Made by a program: the position numbers and the translations under genes. 64,000 bases of DNA from Haloplanus rubicundus (GTDB lineage: Archaea; Halobacteriota; Halobacteria; Halobacteriales; Haloferacaceae): contig NZ_CP031149.1 of NCBI RefSeq assembly GCF_003342675.1, positions 62,001-126,000 on the forward strand. The letters run 5' to 3'. Shown in pieces: positions 9,265 to 18,046 of the stretch (position 1 is its first letter; each line of letters opens with the position of its first letter). A model generated the notes under the pieces. That model did no database searches and was not told where the DNA came from. It was given only the letters and a program-made list of their open reading frames with translations.

Positions 9265-9718
9265 CAGATCGCGAACGCCGACCTTGCGCGCTGACGGCTC
9301 GACGGGCCGTCCTACCCACGGGTACTCTCGTCCCCCTTACTGTCTCGAGCGGTGGCGCTGACGCTACGCGTCGCTCGCGACGAGGGGCAAACGTTTTGTC
9401 CATGGGTTGCGGAAGAAAGGGTACGGAGTCCAATCCTGCCCTTTCCCCAGTCCGAAGTGGGATTCGGACTGGGGTTCTTCCCCAACGCTGTGAGCGGTTA
9501 GCTTATTTTGTGCCTTGGACGATGAATCTCCTTGCCGCGTCTTAAAATCCCCGCCGGCGTCAGACGTTTTGACCACAGAATTTGTTCCTAGAATATAACA
9601 TACGGTGGCGGGGAAGGGTGATCTGGGTCGCGGTGCGATCATCCCTCAAACCCGTATATCACCGCAAGTTTCTCTGCCGACCACGCGCCGGCCGCGTCGG
9701 CGTGGTGCAGGGAGCCTG
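9265..9718. other. Intergenic region with a perfect 12-bp hairpin
   Basis: No coding sequence is supported in these 454 bases. The notable structure is a hairpin with 12-bp perfect arms, CCCCAGTCCGAA (9445-9456) and TTCGGACTGGGG (9463-9474), around a six-base loop GTGGGA. A TATA-like stretch (agaatataacata) lies near 9590. The hairpin could be part of a small RNA or a protein-binding palindrome; no U-rich tail follows it, so a bacterial-type terminator is not indicated. Confidence 0.55.
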
Positions 9719-9884
9719 TCATCGCGTATCCTGCTCCTCATGGAGTTCCCGAACCGCGGTGCGGACGAGTTCGCTCTTGCTCGCTAACTAGCCCTCGTTG
9801 ATGAACCTCGGCACGGAGATCGCCCGGCATCCGCACCGTTTCGCGACGCACCCGAGCGTCGTCAGGGTGGTTGGTGGTGCTCAC
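9719..9884 (-). pseudogene. Frameshifted ribbon-helix-helix (CopG-like) regulator
   Basis: From GTG 9884 the reverse strand reads MSTTNHPDDARVRRETVRMP then GDLRAEVHQRGL. One extra base near 9785 then shifts the frame, and the neighbouring frame continues SKSELVRTAVRELHEEQ to a stop at 9719. Joined by a one-base correction, this is a 54-residue ribbon-helix-helix protein: a basic beta-strand (RETVRMP), then two helices. Such proteins are antitoxins or plasmid copy-number and partition regulators. The shift either inactivates the gene or reflects a sequencing error. A partner gene is not apparent nearby. Confidence 0.6.
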
Positions 9885-10032
9885 CGGCGATCACCACCCC
9901 GGAACGACCCCGAGTCGTTCGATATATTCACACGCTAAGAGCATCTCTCATTCACCTTGTTTCTCAAATGGTGGAAGGTTGTGGCCAACCGGGGGAGGCT
10001 TAAACTCCCAGTGATCCGGCCTCATTTCCGGT

Positions 10033-10107
10033 TGTGCCCGGTGAGATTTGAACTCACGACCTTCCGGTTAACGGCCGGACACTCTGACCTGGCTGAGTTA
10101 CGGGCAG
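10033..10107 (-). tRNA. tRNA-Asn (GTT anticodon), unusual or degenerate
   Basis: The reverse strand folds into a cloverleaf: D stem ACTC/GAGT, anticodon stem TCCGG/CCGGA, and T stem GTGAG/CTCAC around TTCAAAT. The anticodon loop is CCGTTAA, giving anticodon GTT (Asn). Two features are abnormal: position 33 is C instead of the nearly invariant U, and the first acceptor pair is C-C, leaving six pairs. It may be a decaying copy captured from a chromosome, an extra plasmid tRNA, or a remnant of an integration site. No gene spans it. Confidence 0.65.
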
Positions 10108-10259
10108 ACAGTGAGTCCCTCAGCCGTATCGAAGCAAAATATGAAACTAATAAAAAATTGCGGTCGCTTCTAATAATCTGATTCGTTAGGATTGTCGCAG
10201 ATTTCTCAGACGCTTGGTGCGGCCGAACTGTGAGATTAACAAATTGAACTCGATGTCAA

Positions 10260-10877
10260 TCATGGTTCGGCTGTGCTTTCGTTGTGCCGTAGAGAGTAGA
10301 AGGTTCGAATCTCGCCATCGTCGACGTTCACAAAGATAGCTTCGCCTGGTAGTCTAAACAATCTGATCACGTTGTATAGGTCCTGCATCGAACCGGCAGT
10401 GTTCACGACCAGTATGAGTTTGACGTAGTAGATCACATCTCCAGAGAGCGGCAACAATAACGCGCCCAACGCGATTGCGTCGATCACAATCAAGGGTGCG
10501 ATGAGTGCTTTAATCATCTCATTCCGAGGAATCCGCTCCTGCAGAGTAACAACGTACGGTATCGGCTCTTTGAGCAACCAGAGCGTCTTCTGAAGTGTGA
10601 TTCCGAACTGCGGCGAGCGTCCCTGCCTCTTACTGACCAGGTAATGAATCCCTTCGTGGATCGCCGTCATTGCCACGAGAACACCCAGCTTAGGAGCGAT
10701 AATTAGTAGCAATTCACCCAAATCTCGACCAGCGTTTTCAACAAACCAGACCGTCACACCCGGGAAGAACAGTTCTCCCAAGACAACCAGAGTGATCAAC
10801 ACCACGAGGGGGATTTTCCGCTCAGGAATTGTGTACTCAATCCAGCCAGGATCATCGTTGAGTACTTCGAGATCCAT
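10260..10877 (-). CDS. DUF3267-like membrane zinc metalloprotease
   Basis: 205 residues. The hydrophobic segments are around 22-45, 55-75 and 125-160. A metalloprotease motif HEGIH (residues 74-78) lies at the end of a membrane helix, with conserved-looking polar residues after it. This is the layout of DUF3267 (putative zincin) proteins, probably embedded in the cytoplasmic membrane. A third zinc ligand cannot be fixed by eye. It is encoded 12 bases after a small membrane protein on the same strand, so the two are probably co-transcribed. The substrate is unknown. Confidence 0.7.
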   Translation of the reverse strand: MDLEVLNDDPGWIEYTIPERKIPLVVLITLVVLGELFFPGVTVWFVENAGRDLGELLLIIAPKLGVLVAMTAIHEGIHYLVSKRQGRSPQFGITLQKTLWLLKEPIPYVVTLQERIPRNEMIKALIAPLIVIDAIALGALLLPLSGDVIYYVKLILVVNTAGSMQDLYNVIRLFRLPGEAIFVNVDDGEIRTFYSLRHNESTAEP

Positions 10878-10889
10878 CGATGACCCTCC

Positions 10890-11150
10890 TCAGTCAAGCC
10901 CCAGCGTTGCCGCAATGATCGCTAGCACAAGCAAGGATGCGATGAGACCAGCCCATGCCCCTGAGAGTTGCGGGGTCGAGGACAGACTCGTTTGGAGCTG
11001 CGTCCAGATCTTGATCAACGGACCAGCGATCACGACAAGTATGAAGCCCCCTATCAGCAACTGCTGCGGTTCCAATTGCCCGCGTCTCTCACCCGAATCT
11101 GGGGACTCAATGCGGTGGTTCACTCCGGTGGGATCTCTAAACCATGACAT
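10890..11150 (-). CDS. Small two-helix membrane protein, unknown function
   Basis: 86 residues from ATG 11150 (an in-frame TTG lies six bases upstream). Two hydrophobic helices (LLIGGFILVVIAG and WAGLIASLLVLAIIAATLG) are separated by a polar loop; the N-terminus is charged and soluble. No family is recognised. It immediately precedes the DUF3267-like protease on the same strand and may be its partner, which is inferred from spacing only. Confidence 0.55.
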   Translation of the reverse strand: MSWFRDPTGVNHRIESPDSGERRGQLEPQQLLIGGFILVVIAGPLIKIWTQLQTSLSSTPQLSGAWAGLIASLLVLAIIAATLGLD

Positions 11151-11298
11151 CGCCAAGAGGAATCACAGCTGCAGAGGATAAAAGTGAATATGACGTTTTA
11201 CGGCCTTGATACGGACATTTACAGCAATCAAGGGGTTCCTTAATCGTGATCAATCCCTGGGTCAACTGCTTTATTTGATGAACCAGTGATATATTACC

Positions 11299-11871
11299 AT
11301 GACACGGTTACCGAATCGGTTTCAAGAGGAATTCGACGAAAAGGGAGACACGTTCTTCGAGATTGCCGAGTTCCTGTATACGAACCATGGCCATCAGTAC
11401 ACGCTCGACGATCTGACGGAGAACGTCGGTGTCACAAAGGCCCAAGTCAGCAATCTAGTCAATGATATGGCGGATGGGGAAGAAGAGTGGATCAACAAAA
11501 CAGAGGGTCAGATGACGATCATCTGGAATACAGAGACGTACAATCCAGCATCAACGGAGACCACACACGCCGTTCGCGGATTCTACCGAGACCTCTGGTT
11601 GCTGTTGAAAGCTCATCAAAGTACAGCTCCGGGTACATACGTGATTCTCGGCTTCTTTCTGTTTGCTACCTCGGTCGTGATGGCTAGTTTTTATATCGGC
11701 TTTTCGCTAAGTGCCCAGAATTCAGGTATCCCGCCGGGTACTTACGTCGTACTCACTGTTGGCTCACTCATTACCGGTGTCTTCGCCACGGCTATGTCGT
11801 GGATTCAGGCATACACTAATAGCGTCATCTGGCCCCGTCTTCCCTCGGATATATTCGAAAACGACGACTGA
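11299..11871 (+). CDS. Winged-helix protein with two C-terminal membrane helices
   Basis: 190 residues. The N-terminal 70 residues form a winged helix (FFEIAEFLYTNHGHQYTLDD, then VTKAQVSNLVNDM as recognition helix). Two transmembrane helices follow at about 112-135 and 148-170. This is a membrane-tethered DNA-binding architecture seen in haloarchaea. A TATA-like stretch (tttatttgatgaacc) lies about 25-30 bases before the start. It is divergent from the protease pair and convergent with the rhomboid gene. It may sense membrane state and control neighbouring genes, which is inference. Confidence 0.65.
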   Translation: MTRLPNRFQEEFDEKGDTFFEIAEFLYTNHGHQYTLDDLTENVGVTKAQVSNLVNDMADGEEEWINKTEGQMTIIWNTETYNPASTETTHAVRGFYRDLWLLLKAHQSTAPGTYVILGFFLFATSVVMASFYIGFSLSAQNSGIPPGTYVVLTVGSLITGVFATAMSWIQAYTNSVIWPRLPSDIFENDD

Positions 11872-11894
11872 TGCTCTTCAGCTAATACCCCCTG

Positions 11895-12728
11895 TCAGTC
11901 ATTATGGCTCGAAATAACACTCTGCTGTTTAACAACGGCCAAAGCAGCGGGAAAAAGAAGGCAAGATGGCACGATGAACATCAGTCCATAGAGCATCCCG
12001 AGCACGTGGACGAACCCATTCCCGTACCGGACTCCAGTCAGTATGCCTGCGGTCCAAGTCAGAAGAACGAGAGTCGCGATCAAACCAGAGCCACTGTGAC
12101 GTAGCCGCTGGAGGTGGCTTCGGTCGATCTTCCGGAGAGTCTGAAACCAAAATATCACTCCTGCGCCACCAAGCGCAGCCACCCAGATCAGTCGGAATCC
12201 ACCGACGTACAGCAATAAGAAACCAACCCCGAGAAATCCGACTGCATCCCACCTCGAGTACACGTCGCTCACGTGGTAGCGGAGATAATCAGAAAGCCCG
12301 ATTGGAACGTAGACGTACCAAGCGGACATGATTGCTGAAAATCCCTGGCCATTCGCCGGAAACGAGTTCGCTTGAAAACCGATAGAAACGGCGAAAGGGA
12401 CCAGAGTCAGGCACAAAGCTAGCGCGGCATAGAACCACCGTCGCCGTTCAGTTGCCGCAACGAGAGGAAACAGGAAGAGAACGAGCGCGGTGTAGGAGAC
12501 AAGGTTACTGAGCAGATGCATCCAGCTTTCGTGGATGAAATGAGGGATGTACAACATCCATCCGGATGCCTGCGGACTCAGAGTGAGGTCCGCTCTCTGG
12601 GATGGCGACAGGAGCATCAGGCCCACGAGAACCACGGGGATGCTCAGTAGAAGCAGTACTTCCCATCGGCTGGTGCGTTCAGCTGCGTCGTCGAAGGCTT
12701 GCCACTTTAGAGAGTCGCCGTCGACCAA
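11895..12728 (-). CDS. Rhomboid-like intramembrane serine protease
   Basis: 277 residues with at least six hydrophobic segments. The rhomboid signature is complete: HLLSN (residues 71-75, the H-x3-N motif), GFSA (nucleophile Ser131) and VHVLGMLYG with His241 as the other half of the dyad. Such proteases cut substrate helices inside the membrane. The first codon is TTG at 12728; a TATA element about 30 bases upstream (gatatttatcg in gene sense) supports a leaderless transcript starting there. The substrate cannot be told. It ends 23 bases from the convergent winged-helix gene. Confidence 0.8.
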   Translation of the reverse strand: MVDGDSLKWQAFDDAAERTSRWEVLLLLSIPVVLVGLMLLSPSQRADLTLSPQASGWMLYIPHFIHESWMHLLSNLVSYTALVLFLFPLVAATERRRWFYAALALCLTLVPFAVSIGFQANSFPANGQGFSAIMSAWYVYVPIGLSDYLRYHVSDVYSRWDAVGFLGVGFLLLYVGGFRLIWVAALGGAGVIFWFQTLRKIDRSHLQRLRHSGSGLIATLVLLTWTAGILTGVRYGNGFVHVLGMLYGLMFIVPSCLLFPAALAVVKQQSVISSHND

Positions 12729-12949
12729 GTTTGTCTGCTGTCGTGTATCGTACGATAAATATCTTTAGTGGGACTGTCTGGAAGCTCCGGTGACATTCCA
12801 TATGGAGGCAAGCAGACAGGGCCTTCGCTGGAAACGCCAATCTGATCACTTAATATATAGCTAAGAACAGGGTGGTTCAGCGTATTTTGAAGACCTCATC
12901 CCACTTTCTCCGGGCACCACCTCTCTGGGGCAGTTTCCGTTTGATTCAA

Positions 12950-15538
12950 TTACAGGATATCCTGGTTCTCTAGATGTCGCTCATAGAACGGCGGAATCAG
13001 TCCGCGATTCTGCCGTAGATACTCGACAGGGTCATCGATTCCCATTGGGAGCCCCAGATCCACAGCGACAGAACGATCTACACCTTCAGACATCAATTTA
13101 ATTTCAGAGATCTTCATCGAGCCCATGTCAAGCATTTGATCGAGCTGTAGAATCCAATTGGAAATATCATCCTCATTAACTATGTCCTCTAGGATAGTAG
13201 TTAGAGCGCCAAAATATTTGACCAAATAAAACGAAATATCGCGATCTACGATATCCATTACTTCACGGATAGATTCATCAATGGTCTCGCTTCGATCCCG
13301 CTCTTTGAGATAATCTTGACGGTTCTGTATTAGATCTTGATATGATTGTCCTCGAAGCCACTTAGCTGCATAGACAATTATTGGTTTCAGCTCCGGGCAC
13401 TCTGTTTCAGTATGGTTCGGAGTTACTCTATCGCCATCTCTGGTGAATTTGAAAATATAGTTCAATCTTTGAGCAACGCTAAGAAGATTTGAGTAAATAT
13501 CATCAAATCGGTCATCCGAAATGATCCATTTGTTTGGATCTTGTTTAACCGAATTATAGAGTTCACTCAGATTAACCGGATCTAGGGTGGGATTCTTGCG
13601 GAGAAGTTCTTCGGGGACGTCTACGCCACTCAGGGTATCTTGTAATGCTCTATGAACTTCTGCACGGTCTTCCGAATCCATATCTTTTGACTCAAGATAT
13701 GCCTCAACACTTTTGTCCTGTTTTAAATATCGGCCTCGAAGGAGAATGGCAGTATACCGGATTGCAGAGTCTTCTACCTCAGTCAAATCGCGTTTTTTCA
13801 AGGCGTCAATAAGCTTCTCAGACTTGTCAACAGCTTTCGATGTTGCGGGGTTGATTTTTTTCTCTTGGACACCCCCCAGTTTCTCATCTGCCCACTCATC
13901 CTCCTCAGTTTCTACGCAGTAGATCGCTCCGTAGAGCTTGGTGCTGATTCTCCCAACCCGTCCAATGAGGTTATTGAACTCAAAGTCTGTAAGGTCCTTA
14001 TTCCCCCGCTTAGCACCTACCAAGAAGATTTTTTCAGCAGGGAGGTTGACACCCTGCAACAGAGTTGGTGTGGTAACGATTGTATGCAAGTCACCGGTGT
14101 TGCTGTAAATGTTCTCAATAGCCTCTCGAGCTACCTTAGGCACGTTTCCATGATGGAATGCCACTCCACGCTCAAGACACTCAATAAGCGAATACTCGCT
14201 GTGGATGCTTCGAGATAAGAACTGCTTCAACTCCTCGACCTCGGGAGAGAGTGTTTGTTGCTCGTGGTTTTCCGCAATAAGGTTTGCTCGGTCCTCAGCG
14301 TAGTTCTTTTGTCCAGAATAAACCAGAGTCTTGCTATTTCCAGCAAACCGGTTAAGAATATCGGGTAGAGATTTTGTTTTGTTATTTTTTACTTTGCTAA
14401 AGGACAATTCATCAGGTTCTGGTACGCTAATTTGCTTTTTCTCTCCAGATGGAGAATGAATCTTTGCTGAGATGTCCCTATTATGTCCCTTCTGAAATTG
14501 GAGGCTGACGCGTAACTGTAGGACCGGAGTGAAGGCCGTTTGGACTTCTGCGACATCGTTGTTCGTCAGAGATTCAAGTGTATCCCGAGGATTTTCAAGA
14601 TAAGGTCCAGCAGCGACGATCTGTGAGTCCGGATAAAATTCATTGAGAGATTTTACGATTCCCTCAAATAGAACCCCACGACTCTCATCTTCGATGTTTT
14701 GGACTTCATCAAAAAACACCAATCCAGGGTTGATTTCACTCCTAACCTGCGGGTTAATTAGCTTCCGGCAGCGCTCCGGAGTGACAACTAAGAATGTATT
14801 TTCTTCATCATCTTTATTCTCTTCTGATTCATCAAAATGAGCACCGTTCCGGATCGATATTCCATCAATTTCTGATAGTTCTCGGCTTACTTCTGAAATG
14901 AGTGCTCTCGTGGGAACAACATATATACCTTCAAATTCGCCCTCGGACTGTATCTTGTGTTCAATGTATTTTTTCAGGATGAACGATTTCCCAGAAGAGG
15001 TAGGACCTGAAATGGCTACGTCCCTGCCCTGTATGAGATGCTCATAGATATCTCTCTGGAATCTGGAAAGTGTTGGACCAAGTTCGATATCGAATTCCTG
15101 TTTCGTCGTTTCTAATTCTAATCCCAAAACAGAGTCAACAGAGTTCACCAACTGGTCCTTAAACGTAGCTCCAGTCTCAGTTGGATCAACATTCTTGAAG
15201 GCCGGGAGATTTCCTAATCGTGAGAGGATAATGTATAGGTACCGCCGATAGATATCTTCCTGAGAGGTTTCCTCAAAACGGGTGTAGCTTAAAATACTAA
15301 ATGCGAGGGCCTTTCGGCGATGCTCATCATCACCGCTTGAGGCTAGAAGGGACGCCACCCAAGCACATTTTTTCAGTTCCGCTTCGTCAACAGAACCGAC
15401 CTCACCGCCCTGGCCAAAGTCGCCCAGGGTCTGGCCGTGAGTCTCAACATCTAAATCGTCTTTGACCAATTCAACGGTGAGATCATCTAGACAGTCGTTG
15501 AAAAAATCGAGATCGGATGCGTTGTTATATGTAGACAT
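12950..15538 (-). CDS. hamB: HamB: superfamily 2 helicase of a Hachiman-type defence system
   Basis: 862 residues. After a helical N-terminal region, the helicase core starts at RFQRDIYEHLIQGRDVAISG. Walker A is GPTSSGKS (178-185), the DEAD-box position reads FFDEVQ (Asp277, Glu278), and motif VI is IGRVGRI. It resembles the Ski2-like helicases paired with DUF1837 proteins. In Hachiman systems HamB senses or unwinds DNA and restrains the nuclease HamA until infection. The gene starts eight bases after hamA ends. Codons are clearly AT-richer than in neighbouring genes, pointing to recent transfer of the pair. Confidence 0.85.
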   Translation of the reverse strand: MSTYNNASDLDFFNDCLDDLTVELVKDDLDVETHGQTLGDFGQGGEVGSVDEAELKKCAWVASLLASSGDDEHRRKALAFSILSYTRFEETSQEDIYRRYLYIILSRLGNLPAFKNVDPTETGATFKDQLVNSVDSVLGLELETTKQEFDIELGPTLSRFQRDIYEHLIQGRDVAISGPTSSGKSFILKKYIEHKIQSEGEFEGIYVVPTRALISEVSRELSEIDGISIRNGAHFDESEENKDDEENTFLVVTPERCRKLINPQVRSEINPGLVFFDEVQNIEDESRGVLFEGIVKSLNEFYPDSQIVAAGPYLENPRDTLESLTNNDVAEVQTAFTPVLQLRVSLQFQKGHNRDISAKIHSPSGEKKQISVPEPDELSFSKVKNNKTKSLPDILNRFAGNSKTLVYSGQKNYAEDRANLIAENHEQQTLSPEVEELKQFLSRSIHSEYSLIECLERGVAFHHGNVPKVAREAIENIYSNTGDLHTIVTTPTLLQGVNLPAEKIFLVGAKRGNKDLTDFEFNNLIGRVGRISTKLYGAIYCVETEEDEWADEKLGGVQEKKINPATSKAVDKSEKLIDALKKRDLTEVEDSAIRYTAILLRGRYLKQDKSVEAYLESKDMDSEDRAEVHRALQDTLSGVDVPEELLRKNPTLDPVNLSELYNSVKQDPNKWIISDDRFDDIYSNLLSVAQRLNYIFKFTRDGDRVTPNHTETECPELKPIIVYAAKWLRGQSYQDLIQNRQDYLKERDRSETIDESIREVMDIVDRDISFYLVKYFGALTTILEDIVNEDDISNWILQLDQMLDMGSMKISEIKLMSEGVDRSVAVDLGLPMGIDDPVEYLRQNRGLIPPFYERHLENQDIL

Positions 15539-15546
15539 TGCTGGGA

Positions 15547-16452
15547 CTAAGCGTGAGGGAAAATTGCCTGCTGTAGCTGATCCCGAAATTCATCCACATC
15601 TTCCATTGGTAAGAGGAAAAATACCAACCACTCTGTTCTGAGGGTGTCAAATTCTGTTTCGACTTTCTGCTGAATATACGACATAGGATCAAGATCAGCA
15701 ATTCGTGATCGAATTTTCTCTTTCAATTCATCTGGCTCTGTGCATTCGGCTTGGAGGTCTTCCAGCCATTTTTCCTCGCAACCGACGAAAATTGGATGAA
15801 TCAACCGGTGCTGAGTGGGGTCTGAAGATAGTACTTCTATAATCCGTTCCAGTTCCTCTTCGGTAAGATCATCACTCAGGCTCCTTGCTGCAACATCTAG
15901 TTCAAGCTGCCGTTTTGTATGGCTATCTGAACCGTGGAAACGCTCTGTACTATCAAGTGCATCACGAATACCTGATGTTCGTTCCTTGTAGATTTTGGCC
16001 TCTCCAATGCCTAAAGCATCGTATTCGCCAAACTCACCAAAAAAGAGGCCATCCGAACCCTTTACTTCTTGAACAGGGTCATATCGCTGTGACATTTTAT
16101 GGCAGATCAACGGAAGGTTCAAAATCGCATCAACTAACACAAATAGGATTAGTTCACCCAGCTTCCCACTATGACTCGGGTCATTATCAAAATCAGCCAT
16201 TTTCAGGGCATCTTTTCCGGGCCATTCCCTGCGCTCGATCTCGGTCTCTGAGAAGACGAAGTAGGGGTATTTTTTCTCCAAGAAATTTATAAAGTCAGCC
16301 ATGTCAAGCCGGTCGACCCGAGGCCTCACACAATAAGTATCAACTTGCAGCTTTCCTTCCTCCCATGATCCCACATTGAAGAGAAAGTCTTCCAGTTCCT
16401 CTCGATCGATATTTGTATGTTTTTCCCAAGAGGAACTATCTGATGTCGTCAT
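15547..16452 (-). CDS. hamA: HamA: DUF1837 nuclease of a Hachiman-type defence system
   Basis: 301 residues. The DUF1837 core lies at about residues 95-180: GKLGELILFVLV, then KGSDGLFF with Asp134, then GIGEAKIYKE with Glu151 and Lys153. This Asp...Glu-x-Lys arrangement is the PD-(D/E)xK nuclease site of HamA, the effector that degrades DNA when activated. All catalytic positions appear intact. It is the first gene of the two-gene operon with hamB. Together they are expected to act as an anti-virus system, causing DNA loss or growth arrest of infected cells. The base composition matches hamB. Confidence 0.85.
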   Translation of the reverse strand: MTTSDSSSWEKHTNIDREELEDFLFNVGSWEEGKLQVDTYCVRPRVDRLDMADFINFLEKKYPYFVFSETEIERREWPGKDALKMADFDNDPSHSGKLGELILFVLVDAILNLPLICHKMSQRYDPVQEVKGSDGLFFGEFGEYDALGIGEAKIYKERTSGIRDALDSTERFHGSDSHTKRQLELDVAARSLSDDLTEEELERIIEVLSSDPTQHRLIHPIFVGCEEKWLEDLQAECTEPDELKEKIRSRIADLDPMSYIQQKVETEFDTLRTEWLVFFLLPMEDVDEFRDQLQQAIFPHA

Positions 16453-16603
16453 GAGATGTATTTGTACGACAGTACAGGTTATTCCAACAACATTAATAAG
16501 GCTTTTTAGTTATCTGACTGAACATTGTTCTCCAAGCAGCCACCTCAGTAACTTCAATCCTTGTCTCGGTTAACCTATGGAGTACGTAGACGATCTCGTC
16601 AGA

Positions 16604-16858
16604 CTATATCACATCTTCCGGCCAGCAGTCGTCGCACATCTCAATATCAGCATCGTCGGTGAAATCGTGTTTTGGACCGCTTTTCTGTACCCGATCATTG
16701 GAGAACAGGGAGTCTTCCAGACGAACCCCACATTCGGTAGCCGAGTAGGAATGTCCACTCTCATCATATTCGGAAATGATGGCGTGGCATACATTTCCGA
16801 TGACAGCGGAAGTATGGCCGTCAAGCTCAGGGTCAAATTCAGGCGGATCAACGGTCAC
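16604..16858 (-). CDS. Small zinc-binding-type haloarchaeal protein
   Basis: 84 residues from GTG 16858. It is very acidic. Its C-terminal part (ECGVRLEDS, then EMCDDCWPED) places Cys residues as in the small zinc-finger proteins common on haloarchaeal plasmids. No ATG start is present at the expected length, so the GTG is a choice. It lies 33 bases after another small Cys-containing gene on the same strand, probably one transcript. The function is unknown. Confidence 0.5.
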   Translation of the reverse strand: MTVDPPEFDPELDGHTSAVIGNVCHAIISEYDESGHSYSATECGVRLEDSLFSNDRVQKSGPKHDFTDDADIEMCDDCWPEDVI

Positions 16859-16891
16859 ACAGTAGTATCGAATGTGTGCTCGTAAATAGAT

Positions 16892-17044
16892 TCAGTACTC
16901 ACAGATGCTACAATCGCACGACTCAGACACATCCCAATCACGAGGACGGAACAGCGAGCCACCCCTTCTGCTTGGGAGCAGATAGAAGCTATCATCATCG
17001 ATATGTTTTGATTCATGACGGCCTCCCCGGGGGGTTGACTCCAT
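16892..17044 (-). CDS. 50-residue CxC...CxxC-type small protein
   Basis: A short reverse-strand gene from ATG 17044 reads MESTPRGGRHESKHIDDDSF and ends with DVSESCDCSICEY. The terminal CDCSIC cysteine pairs resemble those of other tiny haloarchaeal zinc proteins. Acidic composition and position just upstream of the 84-residue zinc-type gene support coding. At 50 residues the call rests on composition and motif only. Confidence 0.5.
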   Translation of the reverse strand: MESTPRGGRHESKHIDDDSFYLLPSRRGGSLFRPRDWDVSESCDCSICEY

Positions 17045-17286
17045 TACTGGATTTACGCGCGTGCGTAATCGGCTGAAGAATCGAAGAGAGAAATTCTCGC
17101 TACTATCGCAGAGAGACGGCCTGTACCCCGAAGAATCTGAACGGTTTCAGCCGAGAACGGTCAGAATGATAGAGATATACATTATCCGGTAGTTGTGGGC
17201 GCTCGAAGTATAGAGTGGCCACGACAGTCACCGCTGTTCGAATACTACTCAAGCAGTGATCCAGCTAAGAAATTGAATTACAGAGC

Positions 17287-17598
17287 CTATCCGGTACTAG
17301 CCGCTTCATCCCAGGTGACGCCGTCGACAGCGGTTAGACGTCCGAAGCAAGAGGGATTCGAACAGAGCGAAAATCGTCGAGTTTTCACGGCCAATCGCAG
17401 TCGAGCTCGCATGTAATCATCCGGATCGTCGGAGATGTTGCTCCCGGGATCTTCGTTACAGACGCACGCGGGAAGAGGTTGAGCTGAATCGGCTGGATCC
17501 GGATCAGGGTACCGATGCAGGGCTGTTGAGACGGTGCTACGGCCCCGAAGTCCATACGCCGGGAGACTCTGAACGGGAATCGGAATCGTCTCGCGCAT
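17287..17598 (-). CDS. Hypothetical protein with four cysteines
   Basis: 103 residues. The start codon overlaps the stop of the preceding gene by one base (TGATG), a strong sign of translational coupling. It contains two Cys pairs (ACVCNED and SLCSNPSCFG) that could bind a metal, separated by a basic helix (DYMRARLRLAVKTRR). No family is recognised. Pairing with an AbrB-like small protein suggests a two-gene unit, perhaps toxin-antitoxin-like, which is inference. Confidence 0.55.
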   Translation of the reverse strand: MRETIPIPVQSLPAYGLRGRSTVSTALHRYPDPDPADSAQPLPACVCNEDPGSNISDDPDDYMRARLRLAVKTRRFSLCSNPSCFGRLTAVDGVTWDEAASTG

Positions 17599-17882
17599 CA
17601 GTCTGCCTCTTCGAGAACTGCGCGTTCACCCGCGCTCAGTTCGTCTTTACTCGGTTTTGGTTCAGGGATCTCGGCCGGTTCATCCGGGAGATGGATTTCG
17701 ATGATTCGCTCGTCAGGATCGTACTCAAGGAACACCATGGGATCGTCGTGTACCAGGTGCGTCTCCGAGAGGGTGGCATCCTCGACCTCCCTAGCGATGA
17801 GATTGGATGCCTCCATGATCCGTCCCGGGATGGTGATCGTATAATTTTCGTTGCGGTCAAGCAGTTTCACGCAATCTCTCAT
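17598..17882 (-). CDS. AbrB-like small acidic protein
   Basis: 94 residues. The N-terminal segment NENYTITIPGRIMEASNL resembles the swapped-hairpin DNA-binding region of AbrB/SpoVT proteins (beta-strand, TIP, then a helix). The C-terminus is acidic and rich in Pro and Glu. Antitoxins and regulators often have this build. It is the first gene of a coupled pair with the four-cysteine protein that follows. Confidence 0.5.
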   Translation of the reverse strand: MRDCVKLLDRNENYTITIPGRIMEASNLIAREVEDATLSETHLVHDDPMVFLEYDPDERIIEIHLPDEPAEIPEPKPSKDELSAGERAVLEEAD

Positions 17883-18046
17883 CGGTACTCACCCTGACCA
17901 GTACTTGCAACAAGTCGCATGTACGCTGGCATGGGATTATCTGCGAGTGGAAGGGCCATGAAGACGGAATACTGTACGAGGTTTCAGGGGGATCTCTTGG
18001 AAACTCATGTCTTAACAGCCATCAAGTCCACCCTGAATAGGTGGCA

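Noticed and set aside
8281-9294. Long forward open frame opposite the zinc-ribbon/coiled-coil gene
   Set aside because: It mirrors a reverse gene with a clear zinc ribbon and acidic composition; long antisense frames are common in GC-rich DNA.
9957-10181. A 74-residue forward open frame around 10 kb
   Set aside because: It runs across the tRNA-like sequence in antisense (RFELTTFRLT is the usual false translation of a T-arm and anticodon arm) and has no other support.
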